Shown here in pieces: positions 8,247 to 16,293 of a stretch of 64,000 nucleotides of DNA (the first letter of the stretch is position 1; the number at the start of each line of letters is the position of its first letter). The position numbers were made by a program, and so were the translations under genes. The stretch is from the NCBI RefSeq assembly GCF_902712855.1, contig NZ_LR743507.1:5318001-5382000 (forward strand). Direction: 5' to 3'. Under the pieces are notes generated by a model. That model saw nothing but the letters and a program-made list of their open reading frames with translations. It searched no databases and was not told the origin of the DNA. The stretch is from Variovorax paradoxus (GTDB taxonomy: Bacteria; Pseudomonadota; Gammaproteobacteria; Burkholderiales; Burkholderiaceae_C).

Positions 8247-9203
8247 ATGTCCGGCGTGATTCTGCGACACACCTTCACCCCACTGAACAACTCGCGCCTC
8301 GGCCACCTGTGCGGCCCGCTGGACGCCCACCTGCGCCGCATCGAGGAAGCCCTGGGCGTGAAGATCGCCCACCGCCACGAACAGTTCAAGGTCGACGGCC
8401 CCAAAGGCACGGCGCAGCGCGCCATGGACGTGCTGCAGGCGCTCTACGAGATCGCGCAGCGCCCGATCGACGCGGCCGTCGTGCAGCTCACGCTGGCTGG
8501 CGACGGTTCGATGCTCGACGGCGACGAGGACGCGGCGATGCTGGTCACGCGCCGCGCCGACCTGCGCGCGCGCACGCCCACGCAGGCCACCTACCTGGAC
8601 AACATCGCCAAGCACGACATCACCTTCGGCATCGGCCCGGCCGGCACCGGCAAGACCTACCTGGCGGTGGCCTGCGCGGTCGATGCGCTGGAGCGCGCCG
8701 CGGTGCAGCGCATCGTGCTGACGCGGCCGGCCGTTGAAGCGGGCGAGCGGCTGGGCTTCCTGCCCGGCGACCTGACGCAGAAGGTCGACCCGTACCTGCG
8801 CCCGCTGTACGACGCGCTCTACGACCTGATGGGCTTCGAGAAGGTGCAGAAGGCCTTCGAGCGCAACGCACTGGAAATCGCGCCGCTGGCATTCATGCGC
8901 GGGCGCACCCTGAACAACGCCTTCGTGATCCTCGACGAGGCCCAGAACACCACGCCCGAGCAGATGAAGATGTTCCTCACGCGCATCGGCTTCGGTGCGC
9001 GCGCTGTGGTCACGGGCGACGTGAGCCAGATCGACCTGCCGAAGAACCAGCTGAGCGGCCTCATCGACGCCGAGCGGGTGCTCAAGCGGGTGAACGGCAT
9101 CGCCATGACGCACTTCACGAGTGCCGACGTGGTGCGCCACCCGCTGGTGGCGAAGATCGTCGACGCCTACGACGGGCAGCGCAAGCGCGCGGGGGGCCAC
9201 TGA
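8247..9203 (+). CDS. ybeZ: PhoH family ATPase (YbeZ-like)
   Basis: This PhoH-type P-loop protein has Walker A in GPAGTGKTYLAVA (about residue 126 from the ATG) and Walker B in FVILDEAQN. I chose ATG 8247; GTG 8229 and GTG 8256 are in frame, and the homologues I remember begin near ILRHTFTP, so 8256 is also possible. None has a clear ribosome site. The stop is one base from the ybeY start, the usual ybeZ-ybeY pairing, which links this ATPase to ribosome and rRNA maturation. The protein is about 318 residues. Confidence 0.92.
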   Translation: MSGVILRHTFTPLNNSRLGHLCGPLDAHLRRIEEALGVKIAHRHEQFKVDGPKGTAQRAMDVLQALYEIAQRPIDAAVVQLTLAGDGSMLDGDEDAAMLVTRRADLRARTPTQATYLDNIAKHDITFGIGPAGTGKTYLAVACAVDALERAAVQRIVLTRPAVEAGERLGFLPGDLTQKVDPYLRPLYDALYDLMGFEKVQKAFERNALEIAPLAFMRGRTLNNAFVILDEAQNTTPEQMKMFLTRIGFGARAVVTGDVSQIDLPKNQLSGLIDAERVLKRVNGIAMTHFTSADVVRHPLVAKIVDAYDGQRKRAGGH

Positions 9204-9204
9204 C

Positions 9205-9672
9205 ATGGCCGCATCCCGGCTTCCGGCGCTGTCGCTCTCGCTGCAGTTCGGCCGCTTCAAGGGCGTGGAGCGCCATCGCGCCGCCCTGCCCCGCCACAGC
9301 GTGACGCGCTGGATCCGCCACGCGCTGGACATCGACGGCGAGATCACCGTGCGAATCGTCGACGCCGAGGAAGGCCAACGCCTCAACCGCGAATTCCGCG
9401 GCAAGGACTACGCGACCAACGTGCTGACCTTCGACTATGCGCAATCCCCGGTGGCCATGGCCGACCTGGTGCTGTGCGCCCCGGTGGTGGCACGCGAGGC
9501 GAAGGAGAACCGCAAGACGCTGGCGGACCACTACGCCCACCTGCTCGTGCACGGCACGCTCCATGCACAGGGCTGGGACCACGAGACCAGCGAGGCCGAC
9601 GCCGACGAAATGGAGGCCTACGAGATCGAGATCCTCGCGGAGATGGGCATCCGCAGCCCCTACGGCAAGTAG
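9205..9672 (+). CDS. ybeY: Endoribonuclease / rRNA maturation factor YbeY
   Basis: The 155-residue protein from ATG 9205 contains the zinc-binding signature HGTLHAQGWDH (about residues 117-127), matching H-G-x-L-H-x-x-G-x-D-H of YbeY. The preceding FRGKDYATNVLTF block is also typical. YbeY is a single-strand endoribonuclease acting in 16S rRNA 3' end processing and ribosome quality control. The start follows the phoH stop by one base, so the genes are coupled. Upstream in-frame codons back to 9121 lie inside phoH and are not used. Confidence 0.95.
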   Translation: MAASRLPALSLSLQFGRFKGVERHRAALPRHSVTRWIRHALDIDGEITVRIVDAEEGQRLNREFRGKDYATNVLTFDYAQSPVAMADLVLCAPVVAREAKENRKTLADHYAHLLVHGTLHAQGWDHETSEADADEMEAYEIEILAEMGIRSPYGK

Positions 9673-9687
9673 CGCGCGCCGCGGCGG

Positions 9688-10131
9688 CTACGCCGTCATC
9701 TGCAGCGGGATCGTGACCGGCCCGTCGTTCAGCAGGTGCACCTTCATGTCAGCGCCGAACTCGCCCGTGGCCACCACGGGGTGTGCGGCGCGTGCCTGCG
9801 CCACGAAGTATTCGTAGAGGCGCCGGCCCTCGTCGGGCGGCGCGGCCTGGGTGAAGCTCGGGCGGTTGCCGCCGCTCACGTCGGCCGCCAGCGTGAACTG
9901 GCTCACCACCAGCAGGCCGCCACCGATGTCCTGCACGCTGCGGTTCATCTTGCCGGCGTCGTCGGAAAAGATGCGCAGCTTGAGGATCTTGGCGAGCATG
10001 CGGTCGGCCAGCGCGTCGACGTCGCCGCGCTCGGCGCACAGGAGCACCAGCAGGCCTGCATCGATGGCGCCGACGGTGCGCCCGGAAATGTCGACGCGCG
10101 CATGCGCCACGCGTTGGAGTACGGCTTTCAT
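9688..10131 (-). CDS. dtd: D-aminoacyl-tRNA deacylase
   Basis: The 147-residue protein starts at ATG 10131. It has the DTD motifs SQFTLAADV (catalytic Thr), GNRPSF and NDGPVTI (about residue 135). DTD hydrolyses D-aminoacyl-tRNAs in the cytoplasm and also proofreads glycine mischarged on tRNA-Ala. Its ATG overlaps the stop of the upstream cation transporter (ATGA), so the two are translationally coupled. It converges on ybeY with only 15 bases between stops. Confidence 0.95.
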   Translation of the reverse strand: MKAVLQRVAHARVDISGRTVGAIDAGLLVLLCAERGDVDALADRMLAKILKLRIFSDDAGKMNRSVQDIGGGLLVVSQFTLAADVSGGNRPSFTQAAPPDEGRRLYEYFVAQARAAHPVVATGEFGADMKVHLLNDGPVTIPLQMTA

Positions 10132-11045
10132 AGGGGTTGGTGTTCGCCGGCCTGAGTGGCGCGGGCTTCCATGGTGAGAGGCAGCAGCTGGATGGTGACG
10201 CGCAGGCCGGGCACGGCGTTCATGAGCGACTTCTCGAGGTCGTCGCGCATGTCGGCGGCATGCTGCAGCGTCCACTCGCCGGGCACGTGCATGTGCAGGT
10301 CGGCGAAACGGCGCTGGCCGGCGCTGCGGGTCACCATGTCGTCGAAGCGCAGTTGCCGGCCCTCGGGCATGCGCGCGGCGAAGGCGTCGATGGTGGCGCG
10401 CACGGTGGCAAGGGTCTGCGGGTCGACCGCTTCATCCATCAGTCCCTGCGACGAACGCCACACCAGCTTGACGCCCTCGCGCACGATGTTGAGCGCCACG
10501 CCGATGGCCAGCAGCGGGTCGAGCCAGAGCCAGCCGCTCAGTTGCACGCCGACGATGCCTACGACGACGGCGGCTGAGGTCCAGACGTCCGTCATGAGGT
10601 GGCGCCCATCGGCCTCCAGCGCGATCGACCGGTGCACGCGCGCCGCTCGGAAGAGCAGGAACGCCAGGCCGGCGTTGAAGCCCGAGCTCACCACCGACAG
10701 CGTCAGCCCCCAGCCCAACTGCTCGAGCGGCTGCGGCGACAGCAGGCGGTGCACCGAGACCCAGAGGATGGCGACGGCGGCGCCGACGATCAGGATGCCT
10801 TCGAAGCCGGAGGAGAAATACTCGGCCTTGTGGTGGCCATAGGGATGGTCGTCGTCGGCTGGGCGCTCGGCGATGGTCACCATCGCCAGTGCGAACATCG
10901 CGCTGGCAAGATTGACGAAGGACTCCATGGCGTCCGAGATCAGGCCCATCGAATGGGTCAAATAGCCGGCATAGCCCTTGAGCAGGATGGTGATGAGCGC
11001 AACCGCGACGGAGACACGAAGCAGCGTCTTGGGGGTGAACGTCAT
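10128..11045 (-). CDS. Cation diffusion facilitator family transporter
   Basis: This is a CDF-family exporter of divalent cations such as Zn, Co or Fe. Six hydrophobic segments are visible, with HSMGLISDAMESFVNL in TM2 and LEADGRHLMTDVWTSAAV in TM5, where the conserved D/H residues form the metal site; HPYGHHKAEYFS follows TM2. A soluble C-terminal ferredoxin-like domain completes the protein. I chose ATG 11045 (305 residues) because it sits just before TM1; ATG 11072 and GTG 11078 are possible. It overlaps dtd by ATGA. Confidence 0.9.
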   Translation of the reverse strand: MTFTPKTLLRVSVAVALITILLKGYAGYLTHSMGLISDAMESFVNLASAMFALAMVTIAERPADDDHPYGHHKAEYFSSGFEGILIVGAAVAILWVSVHRLLSPQPLEQLGWGLTLSVVSSGFNAGLAFLLFRAARVHRSIALEADGRHLMTDVWTSAAVVVGIVGVQLSGWLWLDPLLAIGVALNIVREGVKLVWRSSQGLMDEAVDPQTLATVRATIDAFAARMPEGRQLRFDDMVTRSAGQRRFADLHMHVPGEWTLQHAADMRDDLEKSLMNAVPGLRVTIQLLPLTMEARATQAGEHQPL

Positions 11046-11198
11046 GCGAAATCGGTCCAATATCGGGCGCATGCCCACGCTAAAGGCGGTAAAAGGCCGC
11101 AGGAATTGACTGAATTATCAGCTGCGTGTCCACATGTAACGCCTTTGGATTAGCATTTTTGACTATTCCAGAACATTCTTAGCGCACAGTCCCATCGG

Positions 11199-11744
11199 AT
11201 GATGAACAAACTATCGACCGCCTTCTACGGCCTCGCCATTGTGGGCTCGGCCACGCTGGCGCAAGCCCAGACCCCGACCACTGCAGTCCCGGCGCCGTCC
11301 ACGCCCCCCGCGGCTGTGATGCCCGCCGCGGCTGCGCCGGCAACCTCGGCCAAGCCTGATCTCCAGGCCGGCTTCGTGAAGGCGGTGCGCGGCAATGTGC
11401 AATTGCTCAACGGCTCGGGCGCCACGCGCACTGCGAGCCCCGGCGACGCACTCGGCGCCGTCGACCGCATCGTGACCGGCCCCGACTCGTCGGCCTCCGT
11501 CGTGCTGCGCGACGACACCACGCTGGTGGTCGGTCCGTCGTCGCGGCTGGACCTGAAGGAATTCCACTTCGATGGCACGACGCACGAAGGCGGCATGCTG
11601 GTGTCGCTGCTGCGCGGCTCGATGCGCATGATCACCGGCCTCATCGGCAAGACGAACCCGGACGCAGTGCGGGTCGAAACGCAGACCGCGACCATCGGCA
11701 TTCGCGGTACCGACTTCATCGTGCAAGCGGACGGCCAGCCATGA
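11199..11744 (+). CDS. Secreted FecR-domain protein
   Basis: The 181-residue protein has a signal peptide (residues 1-24, cleavage after AQAQ), an Ala/Pro-rich linker to about residue 55 and a FecR-like beta domain. VKAVRGNVQLLNG, VLRDDTTLVVGPSSRLDLKEF and TATIGIRGTDFIV are typical of FecR-domain secreted proteins. It overlaps the next gene's start by 4 bases, so the two work together, probably in the envelope. Unlike true FecR it has no membrane anchor or sigma-factor partner here. Its precise role is not known. Confidence 0.8.
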   Translation: MMNKLSTAFYGLAIVGSATLAQAQTPTTAVPAPSTPPAAVMPAAAAPATSAKPDLQAGFVKAVRGNVQLLNGSGATRTASPGDALGAVDRIVTGPDSSASVVLRDDTTLVVGPSSRLDLKEFHFDGTTHEGGMLVSLLRGSMRMITGLIGKTNPDAVRVETQTATIGIRGTDFIVQADGQP

Positions 11745-12355
11745 AGACCACATCCCGCATCGGTTCCCTCCTGGCTGCAGCGCTCATGGCCGCCCTGCTT
11801 GCGGCCTGCTCCACGCCCGGCACACGGGTGGTGCTGTTGCCGCAGGCCGACGGCAAACCATCGGCCGTGGTGGTTCGCGCCAAGGACGGCGAAGAGGTGC
11901 TGTCGCAGCCCTACCAGCGAGCCACGGCTCCGGTGGGTGCGCGCGGCGCCCCGGTGGTCGACCAGGCCGATCCGGCCAAGGTGCAGGCCGAGAACAAGCC
12001 GCTGTTCGACATGCGTCCGCCGCCGCCCCAGCGATACACGGTGTATTTCGAACTCGGCGGCACCACACTCACGCCGGCGTCGCAGCAGATCATGAACGAG
12101 GCGCTGGCGACCGCCCTGGCGCGCAGCGGCAGCGACATCGTGGTGACCGGCCACACCGACACCAAGGGCAACGGCGAACAGAACGACCAGTTGTCGCGAC
12201 GCCGCGCGCAGGAAGTCGCGCAACTCTTCGTGGAGCGCCAGTTCCCGGCCAGGCGGATCGAGGCCGTGGGCCGCGGCGAGCGCGAACTGGCCGTGCCGAC
12301 GGCCGACGAAGTCGACGAGCCGCGCAACCGGCGCGTGACCATCGAGGTTCGCTGA
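11741..12355 (+). CDS. OmpA-family peptidoglycan-associated lipoprotein
   Basis: The 204-residue protein has a lipoprotein signal peptide with lipobox LAAC (Cys23). Its C-terminal OmpA-like domain includes VVTGHTDTKGNGEQND, LSRRRAQEV and DEPRNRRVTIEVR, the residues that bind diaminopimelate of peptidoglycan. It should be lipid-anchored and bind the cell wall. The ATG lies inside the end of the FecR-domain gene, implying coupled translation. A GC hairpin at 12363-12380 follows. Confidence 0.88.
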   Translation: MKTTSRIGSLLAAALMAALLAACSTPGTRVVLLPQADGKPSAVVVRAKDGEEVLSQPYQRATAPVGARGAPVVDQADPAKVQAENKPLFDMRPPPPQRYTVYFELGGTTLTPASQQIMNEALATALARSGSDIVVTGHTDTKGNGEQNDQLSRRRAQEVAQLFVERQFPARRIEAVGRGERELAVPTADEVDEPRNRRVTIEVR

Positions 12356-12362
12356 CCGGGCG

Positions 12363-12380
12363 CCCGGCCAGCCGGCCGGG
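12363..12380. terminator. GC hairpin between converging genes, possible bidirectional terminator
   Basis: CCCGGCC and GGCCGGG form a perfect 7-bp stem with loop AGCC in the 28-base gap between the OmpA-lipoprotein stop and the tyrS stop. There is no T-run on either side, so intrinsic termination would be weak. Confidence 0.4.
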
Positions 12381-12383
12381 TCG

Positions 12384-13616
12384 TCAGCTCAGCGTGACGC
12401 GCGCGAACTTGCGCTTGCCGACCTGCACCACGTAGCTGCCTGCGGGCAGCTTCAGCGCCTTGTCGCTGACCACGGCCGAATCCACGCGCACGCCACCGCC
12501 GTCGATCAGGCGGTTGCCTTCACCCGACGACGACGCCAGGTTGGCCTGCTTGAGCAATTGACCGATACCCAGCGGCGCACCCGACAGCGACACCTCGGGA
12601 ATCTCGTCCGGCACGCCGCCCTTGCTGCGATTGATGAAATCCAGCTCGGCGGCATCCGCCGCTGCCGCGCTGTGGAAGCGGGCGGTGATTTCCTTGGCCA
12701 GTGCGACTTTCGCGTCCTTCGGGTTGCGGCCGCCGGCGATCTCGGCCTTCAGCGCCGCGATCTGCTCCAGCGACTGGAAGCTCAGCAGCGTGTACCAGCG
12801 CCACATCAGGTCGTCGGAGATCGACAGCACCTTGGCGAACATGGAGTTGGCGTCTTCGCTGATGCCGATGTAGTTGTTCTTGCTCTTCGACATCTTCTCG
12901 ACGCCGTCAAGACCTTCCAGCAGCGGCATAGTGAGGATGCACTGCGGCTCCTGGCCATATTCCTGCTGAAGATGCCGGCCGACGAGCAGGTTGAACTTCT
13001 GGTCGGTCCCGCCCAGCTCGAGGTCGCTCTTGAGCGCCACCGAGTCGTAGCCCTGCATCAGCGGATACAGGAACTCATGCACCGAAATCGACTGCCCCGC
13101 CTTGAATCGCTTGGTGAAGTCGTCGCGCTCCATCATGCGGGCCACCGTGTACTTGGCAGCCAGCTGGATCATGCCGCGTGCGCCCAGCGGGTCACTCCAC
13201 TCGGAGTTGTAGCGGATTTCGGTCTTCTCGGGGTCCAGCACCAGGCTGGCCTGCTTGTAGTAGGTCTGGGCGTTGGCCTCGATCTGCTCGCGGGTCAGCG
13301 GCGGGCGGGTGCTGTTGCGGCCCGACGGGTCGCCGATGGTGGTGGTGAAGTCGCCTATCAGAAAAATCACCCGATGGCCCAGATCTTGCAGCTGGCGCAT
13401 CTTGTTGAGCACCACGGTGTGACCGATGTGGATGTCAGGTGCTGTCGGATCCAGGCCCAGCTTGATGCGAAGGGGCGTGCCCGTGGCCTCCGAACGCTGC
13501 AACTTGCGGACCCATTCGTCCTTCGGCAGCAGTTCGTCAGCACCTCTGAGGGAGATTTCGAGCGCGCGTCCTACACTATTCGAGACGGCCGTGGATGTAA
13601 CAGATTCGGCGTTCAT
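12384..13616 (-). CDS. tyrS: Tyrosyl-tRNA synthetase
   Basis: The 410-residue class I synthetase has the HIGH signature in DPTAPDIHIGHT (about residue 57) and KMSKS in VEKMSKSKNN (about residue 240). A C-terminal S4 RNA-binding domain contains NRLIDGGGVRVD. It charges tRNA-Tyr in the cytoplasm. It is divergent from the M23 peptidase gene, an arrangement conserved in many betaproteobacteria (tyrS, M23, anmK, erpA). Confidence 0.96.
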   Translation of the reverse strand: MNAESVTSTAVSNSVGRALEISLRGADELLPKDEWVRKLQRSEATGTPLRIKLGLDPTAPDIHIGHTVVLNKMRQLQDLGHRVIFLIGDFTTTIGDPSGRNSTRPPLTREQIEANAQTYYKQASLVLDPEKTEIRYNSEWSDPLGARGMIQLAAKYTVARMMERDDFTKRFKAGQSISVHEFLYPLMQGYDSVALKSDLELGGTDQKFNLLVGRHLQQEYGQEPQCILTMPLLEGLDGVEKMSKSKNNYIGISEDANSMFAKVLSISDDLMWRWYTLLSFQSLEQIAALKAEIAGGRNPKDAKVALAKEITARFHSAAAADAAELDFINRSKGGVPDEIPEVSLSGAPLGIGQLLKQANLASSSGEGNRLIDGGGVRVDSAVVSDKALKLPAGSYVVQVGKRKFARVTLS

Positions 13617-13670
13617 GGGCTTTTTTGGCTGAGATTTTGGGTGCCGAAGCTATACTCAGCCCGACTTTTC

Positions 13671-13695
13671 AAGCGCCGAATTCTAAGCGGCGCTT
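13671..13695. repeat. Inverted repeat in the tyrS-M23 divergent intergenic region
   Basis: AAGCGCCG and CGGCGCTT form a perfect 8-bp inverted repeat with a 9-base loop, 55 bases upstream of tyrS. TATACT at 13651-13656 could be a -10 element for the rightward gene, which would put the hairpin in its 5' leader, but no good -35 is visible. It may be a protein-binding site or an RNA hairpin. Confidence 0.35.
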
Positions 13696-13776
13696 CTTCC
13701 GCACCGTCTGCTGCCGCCCCGAACGCACTGGGCCTTGCAGCAACGGATTTGCAGAACCTGAGCTGGAATTCATAGT

Positions 13777-15123
13777 TTGATCAACGGCATTCTTGCCGCC
13801 GAGGAGCTACTCGCTTCTCGCGTGGCCTATACCTTCCGGACCTATCCCAAGCAGATCACGGCAGTCATCGCCGCGACACTGTTGAGCGCCGGCACCCTCG
13901 CGGTGGCCTCGCTGGGTCCGGATGCATCCGACCTCCCGGTCCATCAGATCCTCGAAGCGACGGCACCCGTGTCGTTCGCCGACCAGAGCCAGTCGCTCGA
14001 GAACTTCAGCTTCACGCTGTTCCGCACCGACATCACGCGCTCCAGCGACACCGCCGAGGCCCTCCTGAAGCGCCTCGGCATCACCGACCCGGCCGCCACA
14101 GCCTTCGTGCGCAGCAATGCGGAAGCGCGCAACGCCCTCTTCTCCCGCGCCGGCCGCACCGTCACCGCCGAAGCCACGCAGGAAAACCAGCTCAAGAAGC
14201 TCAGCGCCCGCTGGATTCCCGACGGAGACGGCGGCTTCAAGCGTTTCGTCATCGAGCGCACGGCCACCGGCTTTGCCGGCGCGACCGAGCGCGACGCGCT
14301 GACGCCGGGCACGCGCCTGGCGAGCGGCACCATCCGCACCTCGCTGTTCGCCGCCACCGACGACTCGCGGATCCCCGACGCGGTGGCCAGCCAGCTGGCC
14401 GACATCTTCGCGGGCGACGTCGACGTTCGCGCCCTGCGCAAGGGCGACCGCTTCGCCGTGGTCTACGAAACCTTCGAAGCAGACGGACAGGCGCTGCGCA
14501 GTGGCCGCGTGCTCTCGGCCGAGTTCGAGAACAACGGCCGCATCCATCAGGCCGTCTGGTTCCAGCCTCCGGGCGCGGGCCAGAAGGGAAGCTACTACCG
14601 CCCGAACGGCGACAGCCTGCGCAAGGCCTACCTGGCTACGCCGGTCGAGTTCTCGCGCGTGTCCAGCGGCTTCGCGATGCGCATGCATCCGATCCTGAAC
14701 AGCTGGCGCCAGCACAACGGCATCGACTACGCAGCCCCCACCGGCACGTCGGTGCGATCGGTCGGCGACGGCACGGTCGATTTCGCCGGTACGCAGAACG
14801 GCTACGGCAACATCATCATCATCAACCACCGCAACAACCAGCAGACGGCGTATGCGCACCTGAGCCGCATCGACGTCAAGGCCGGCCAGAGCATCAGCCA
14901 GGGCCAGGCCATCGGCGCGGTGGGCTCCACCGGCTGGGCGACCGGCCCTCACCTGCACTTCGAGTTCCGCGTGGGCGGCGTCTACCAGGATCCGGCCTCC
15001 ATCGCGCAGGAAGGTGGCGCCCCGATCACGGCGGCCCTTCGTCCTGCGTTCGAACGCATCGCCGTCGGCGCGCGCACCGAACTGGCGGCCGCGTTCTCGG
15101 TCGTCCAGGCCAGCGCTGACTGA
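13777..15123 (+). CDS. M23 family peptidoglycan endopeptidase
   Basis: The 448-residue protein has an N-terminal membrane anchor or signal (residues 25-45), a central OapA/LysM-like region and a C-terminal M23 peptidase domain. The zinc ligands lie in HNGIDYAAPTG and GPHLHFEFRV. It should cleave peptide cross-links in the periplasm during wall growth or recycling. The TTG at 13777 gives MINGILAAEELL; a GTG at 13822 would remove most residues before the hydrophobic stretch. anmK starts 35 bases downstream, linking it to wall recycling. Confidence 0.9.
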   Translation: MINGILAAEELLASRVAYTFRTYPKQITAVIAATLLSAGTLAVASLGPDASDLPVHQILEATAPVSFADQSQSLENFSFTLFRTDITRSSDTAEALLKRLGITDPAATAFVRSNAEARNALFSRAGRTVTAEATQENQLKKLSARWIPDGDGGFKRFVIERTATGFAGATERDALTPGTRLASGTIRTSLFAATDDSRIPDAVASQLADIFAGDVDVRALRKGDRFAVVYETFEADGQALRSGRVLSAEFENNGRIHQAVWFQPPGAGQKGSYYRPNGDSLRKAYLATPVEFSRVSSGFAMRMHPILNSWRQHNGIDYAAPTGTSVRSVGDGTVDFAGTQNGYGNIIIINHRNNQQTAYAHLSRIDVKAGQSISQGQAIGAVGSTGWATGPHLHFEFRVGGVYQDPASIAQEGGAPITAALRPAFERIAVGARTELAAAFSVVQASAD

Positions 15124-15158
15124 GTTCGCGCGGCCCGTTCCCCCGACCTGATCCTGGG

Positions 15159-16283
15159 ATGGCCGCCGATCTTTTCATCGGCCTGATGTCGGGCACCTCG
15201 CTCGACGGCGTGGACGGGGTGCTCGCCGATTTTTCGGACGGCCGCATCGCGGTGAAGTCCTACGCCACGGCCCAGTTTCCTGTGGCGCTGCGCGGCGAAC
15301 TGCTCGCGCTGAACACGCCCGGCGACAACGAACTTCACCGCGCCGCACTGGCCGGCAACGGCCTGGCCCGCGCGTACGCCGGCGTGGTCCGGCAACTGCT
15401 GGCGGACAGCGGCACCGACGCCGGCGCCGTCGCCGCCATCGGCGCCCACGGCCAGACCGTGCGCCACCGGCCGCTCGAATTCGACGAAGTCGGCTACACC
15501 CTCCAGCTCGACAACCCCTCGCTGCTGGCCGAACTGACCGGCATCGACGTGGTCGGCGACTTCCGCAGCCGCGATCTCGCGGCCGGCGGCCAGGGCGCGC
15601 CGCTGGTGCCGGCGTTCCACAGTGCCCTGTTCGCGCGGCCCGACGAAACCGTTGCCGTGCTGAACATTGGAGGCATCTCCAACCTGAGCCTGCTGCCGCC
15701 CGCCAACGCGCCTGCTGGCGCGATCGTGCTCGGTTTCGATTGCGGCCCGGGCAATGCGCTGATGGACCACTGGTGCCAGACCTACCGGGGCCAGCCCTTC
15801 GACCGCGGTGGCCAATGGGCGGCAAGCGGGCAGGTCCTGCCCGAACTGCTCGCCCGGTTGCTGGTCGACCCGTACTTCGCGAAGGCGCCACCCAAGAGCA
15901 CCGGACGCGACCTGTTCAACCCGACCTGGCTCGCCGCGCAGCTCGGGACCACGGCAACAGACCCGGCCGACGTGCAGGCGACATTGACCGAATTGACCGC
16001 TCACGCTTGCGCAGCGGACGTTTCACGCTACGGAAACGATAGCAAACTGCTGATCGTCTGCGGCGGTGGCGCACTGAACGGCCACCTGCTCAGCCGCCTG
16101 CGCGCACTGCTGCCCGGCGTGACCGTGGACGCATCGAACGCGCATGGCCTGCCGCCCCAGCAGGTCGAAGCGGCGGCTTTTGCATGGCTGGCTCGCGCGA
16201 CCATTCGGCGGGAACCAGGCAACCTCGCGAGCGTGACCGGCGCGCGCGGCGCGAGAGTGCTGGGTGCCATCTATCCTGCCTGA
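15159..16283 (+). CDS. anmK: Anhydro-N-acetylmuramic acid kinase
   Basis: The 374-residue protein has LMSGTSLDGVDG at the N terminus and GAHGQTVRH, NIGGISNLS and FDCGPGNALMD further on, the ATP and sugar-binding motifs of AnmK in the ASKHA fold. It opens the 1,6-anhydro ring and phosphorylates anhydroMurNAc to MurNAc-6-phosphate during peptidoglycan recycling. It directly follows the M23 endopeptidase gene. The stop lies 10 bases from the convergent mdtD-like stop. Confidence 0.95.
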   Translation: MAADLFIGLMSGTSLDGVDGVLADFSDGRIAVKSYATAQFPVALRGELLALNTPGDNELHRAALAGNGLARAYAGVVRQLLADSGTDAGAVAAIGAHGQTVRHRPLEFDEVGYTLQLDNPSLLAELTGIDVVGDFRSRDLAAGGQGAPLVPAFHSALFARPDETVAVLNIGGISNLSLLPPANAPAGAIVLGFDCGPGNALMDHWCQTYRGQPFDRGGQWAASGQVLPELLARLLVDPYFAKAPPKSTGRDLFNPTWLAAQLGTTATDPADVQATLTELTAHACAADVSRYGNDSKLLIVCGGGALNGHLLSRLRALLPGVTVDASNAHGLPPQQVEAAAFAWLARATIRREPGNLASVTGARGARVLGAIYPA

Positions 16284-16293
16284 GCGTCCCCGC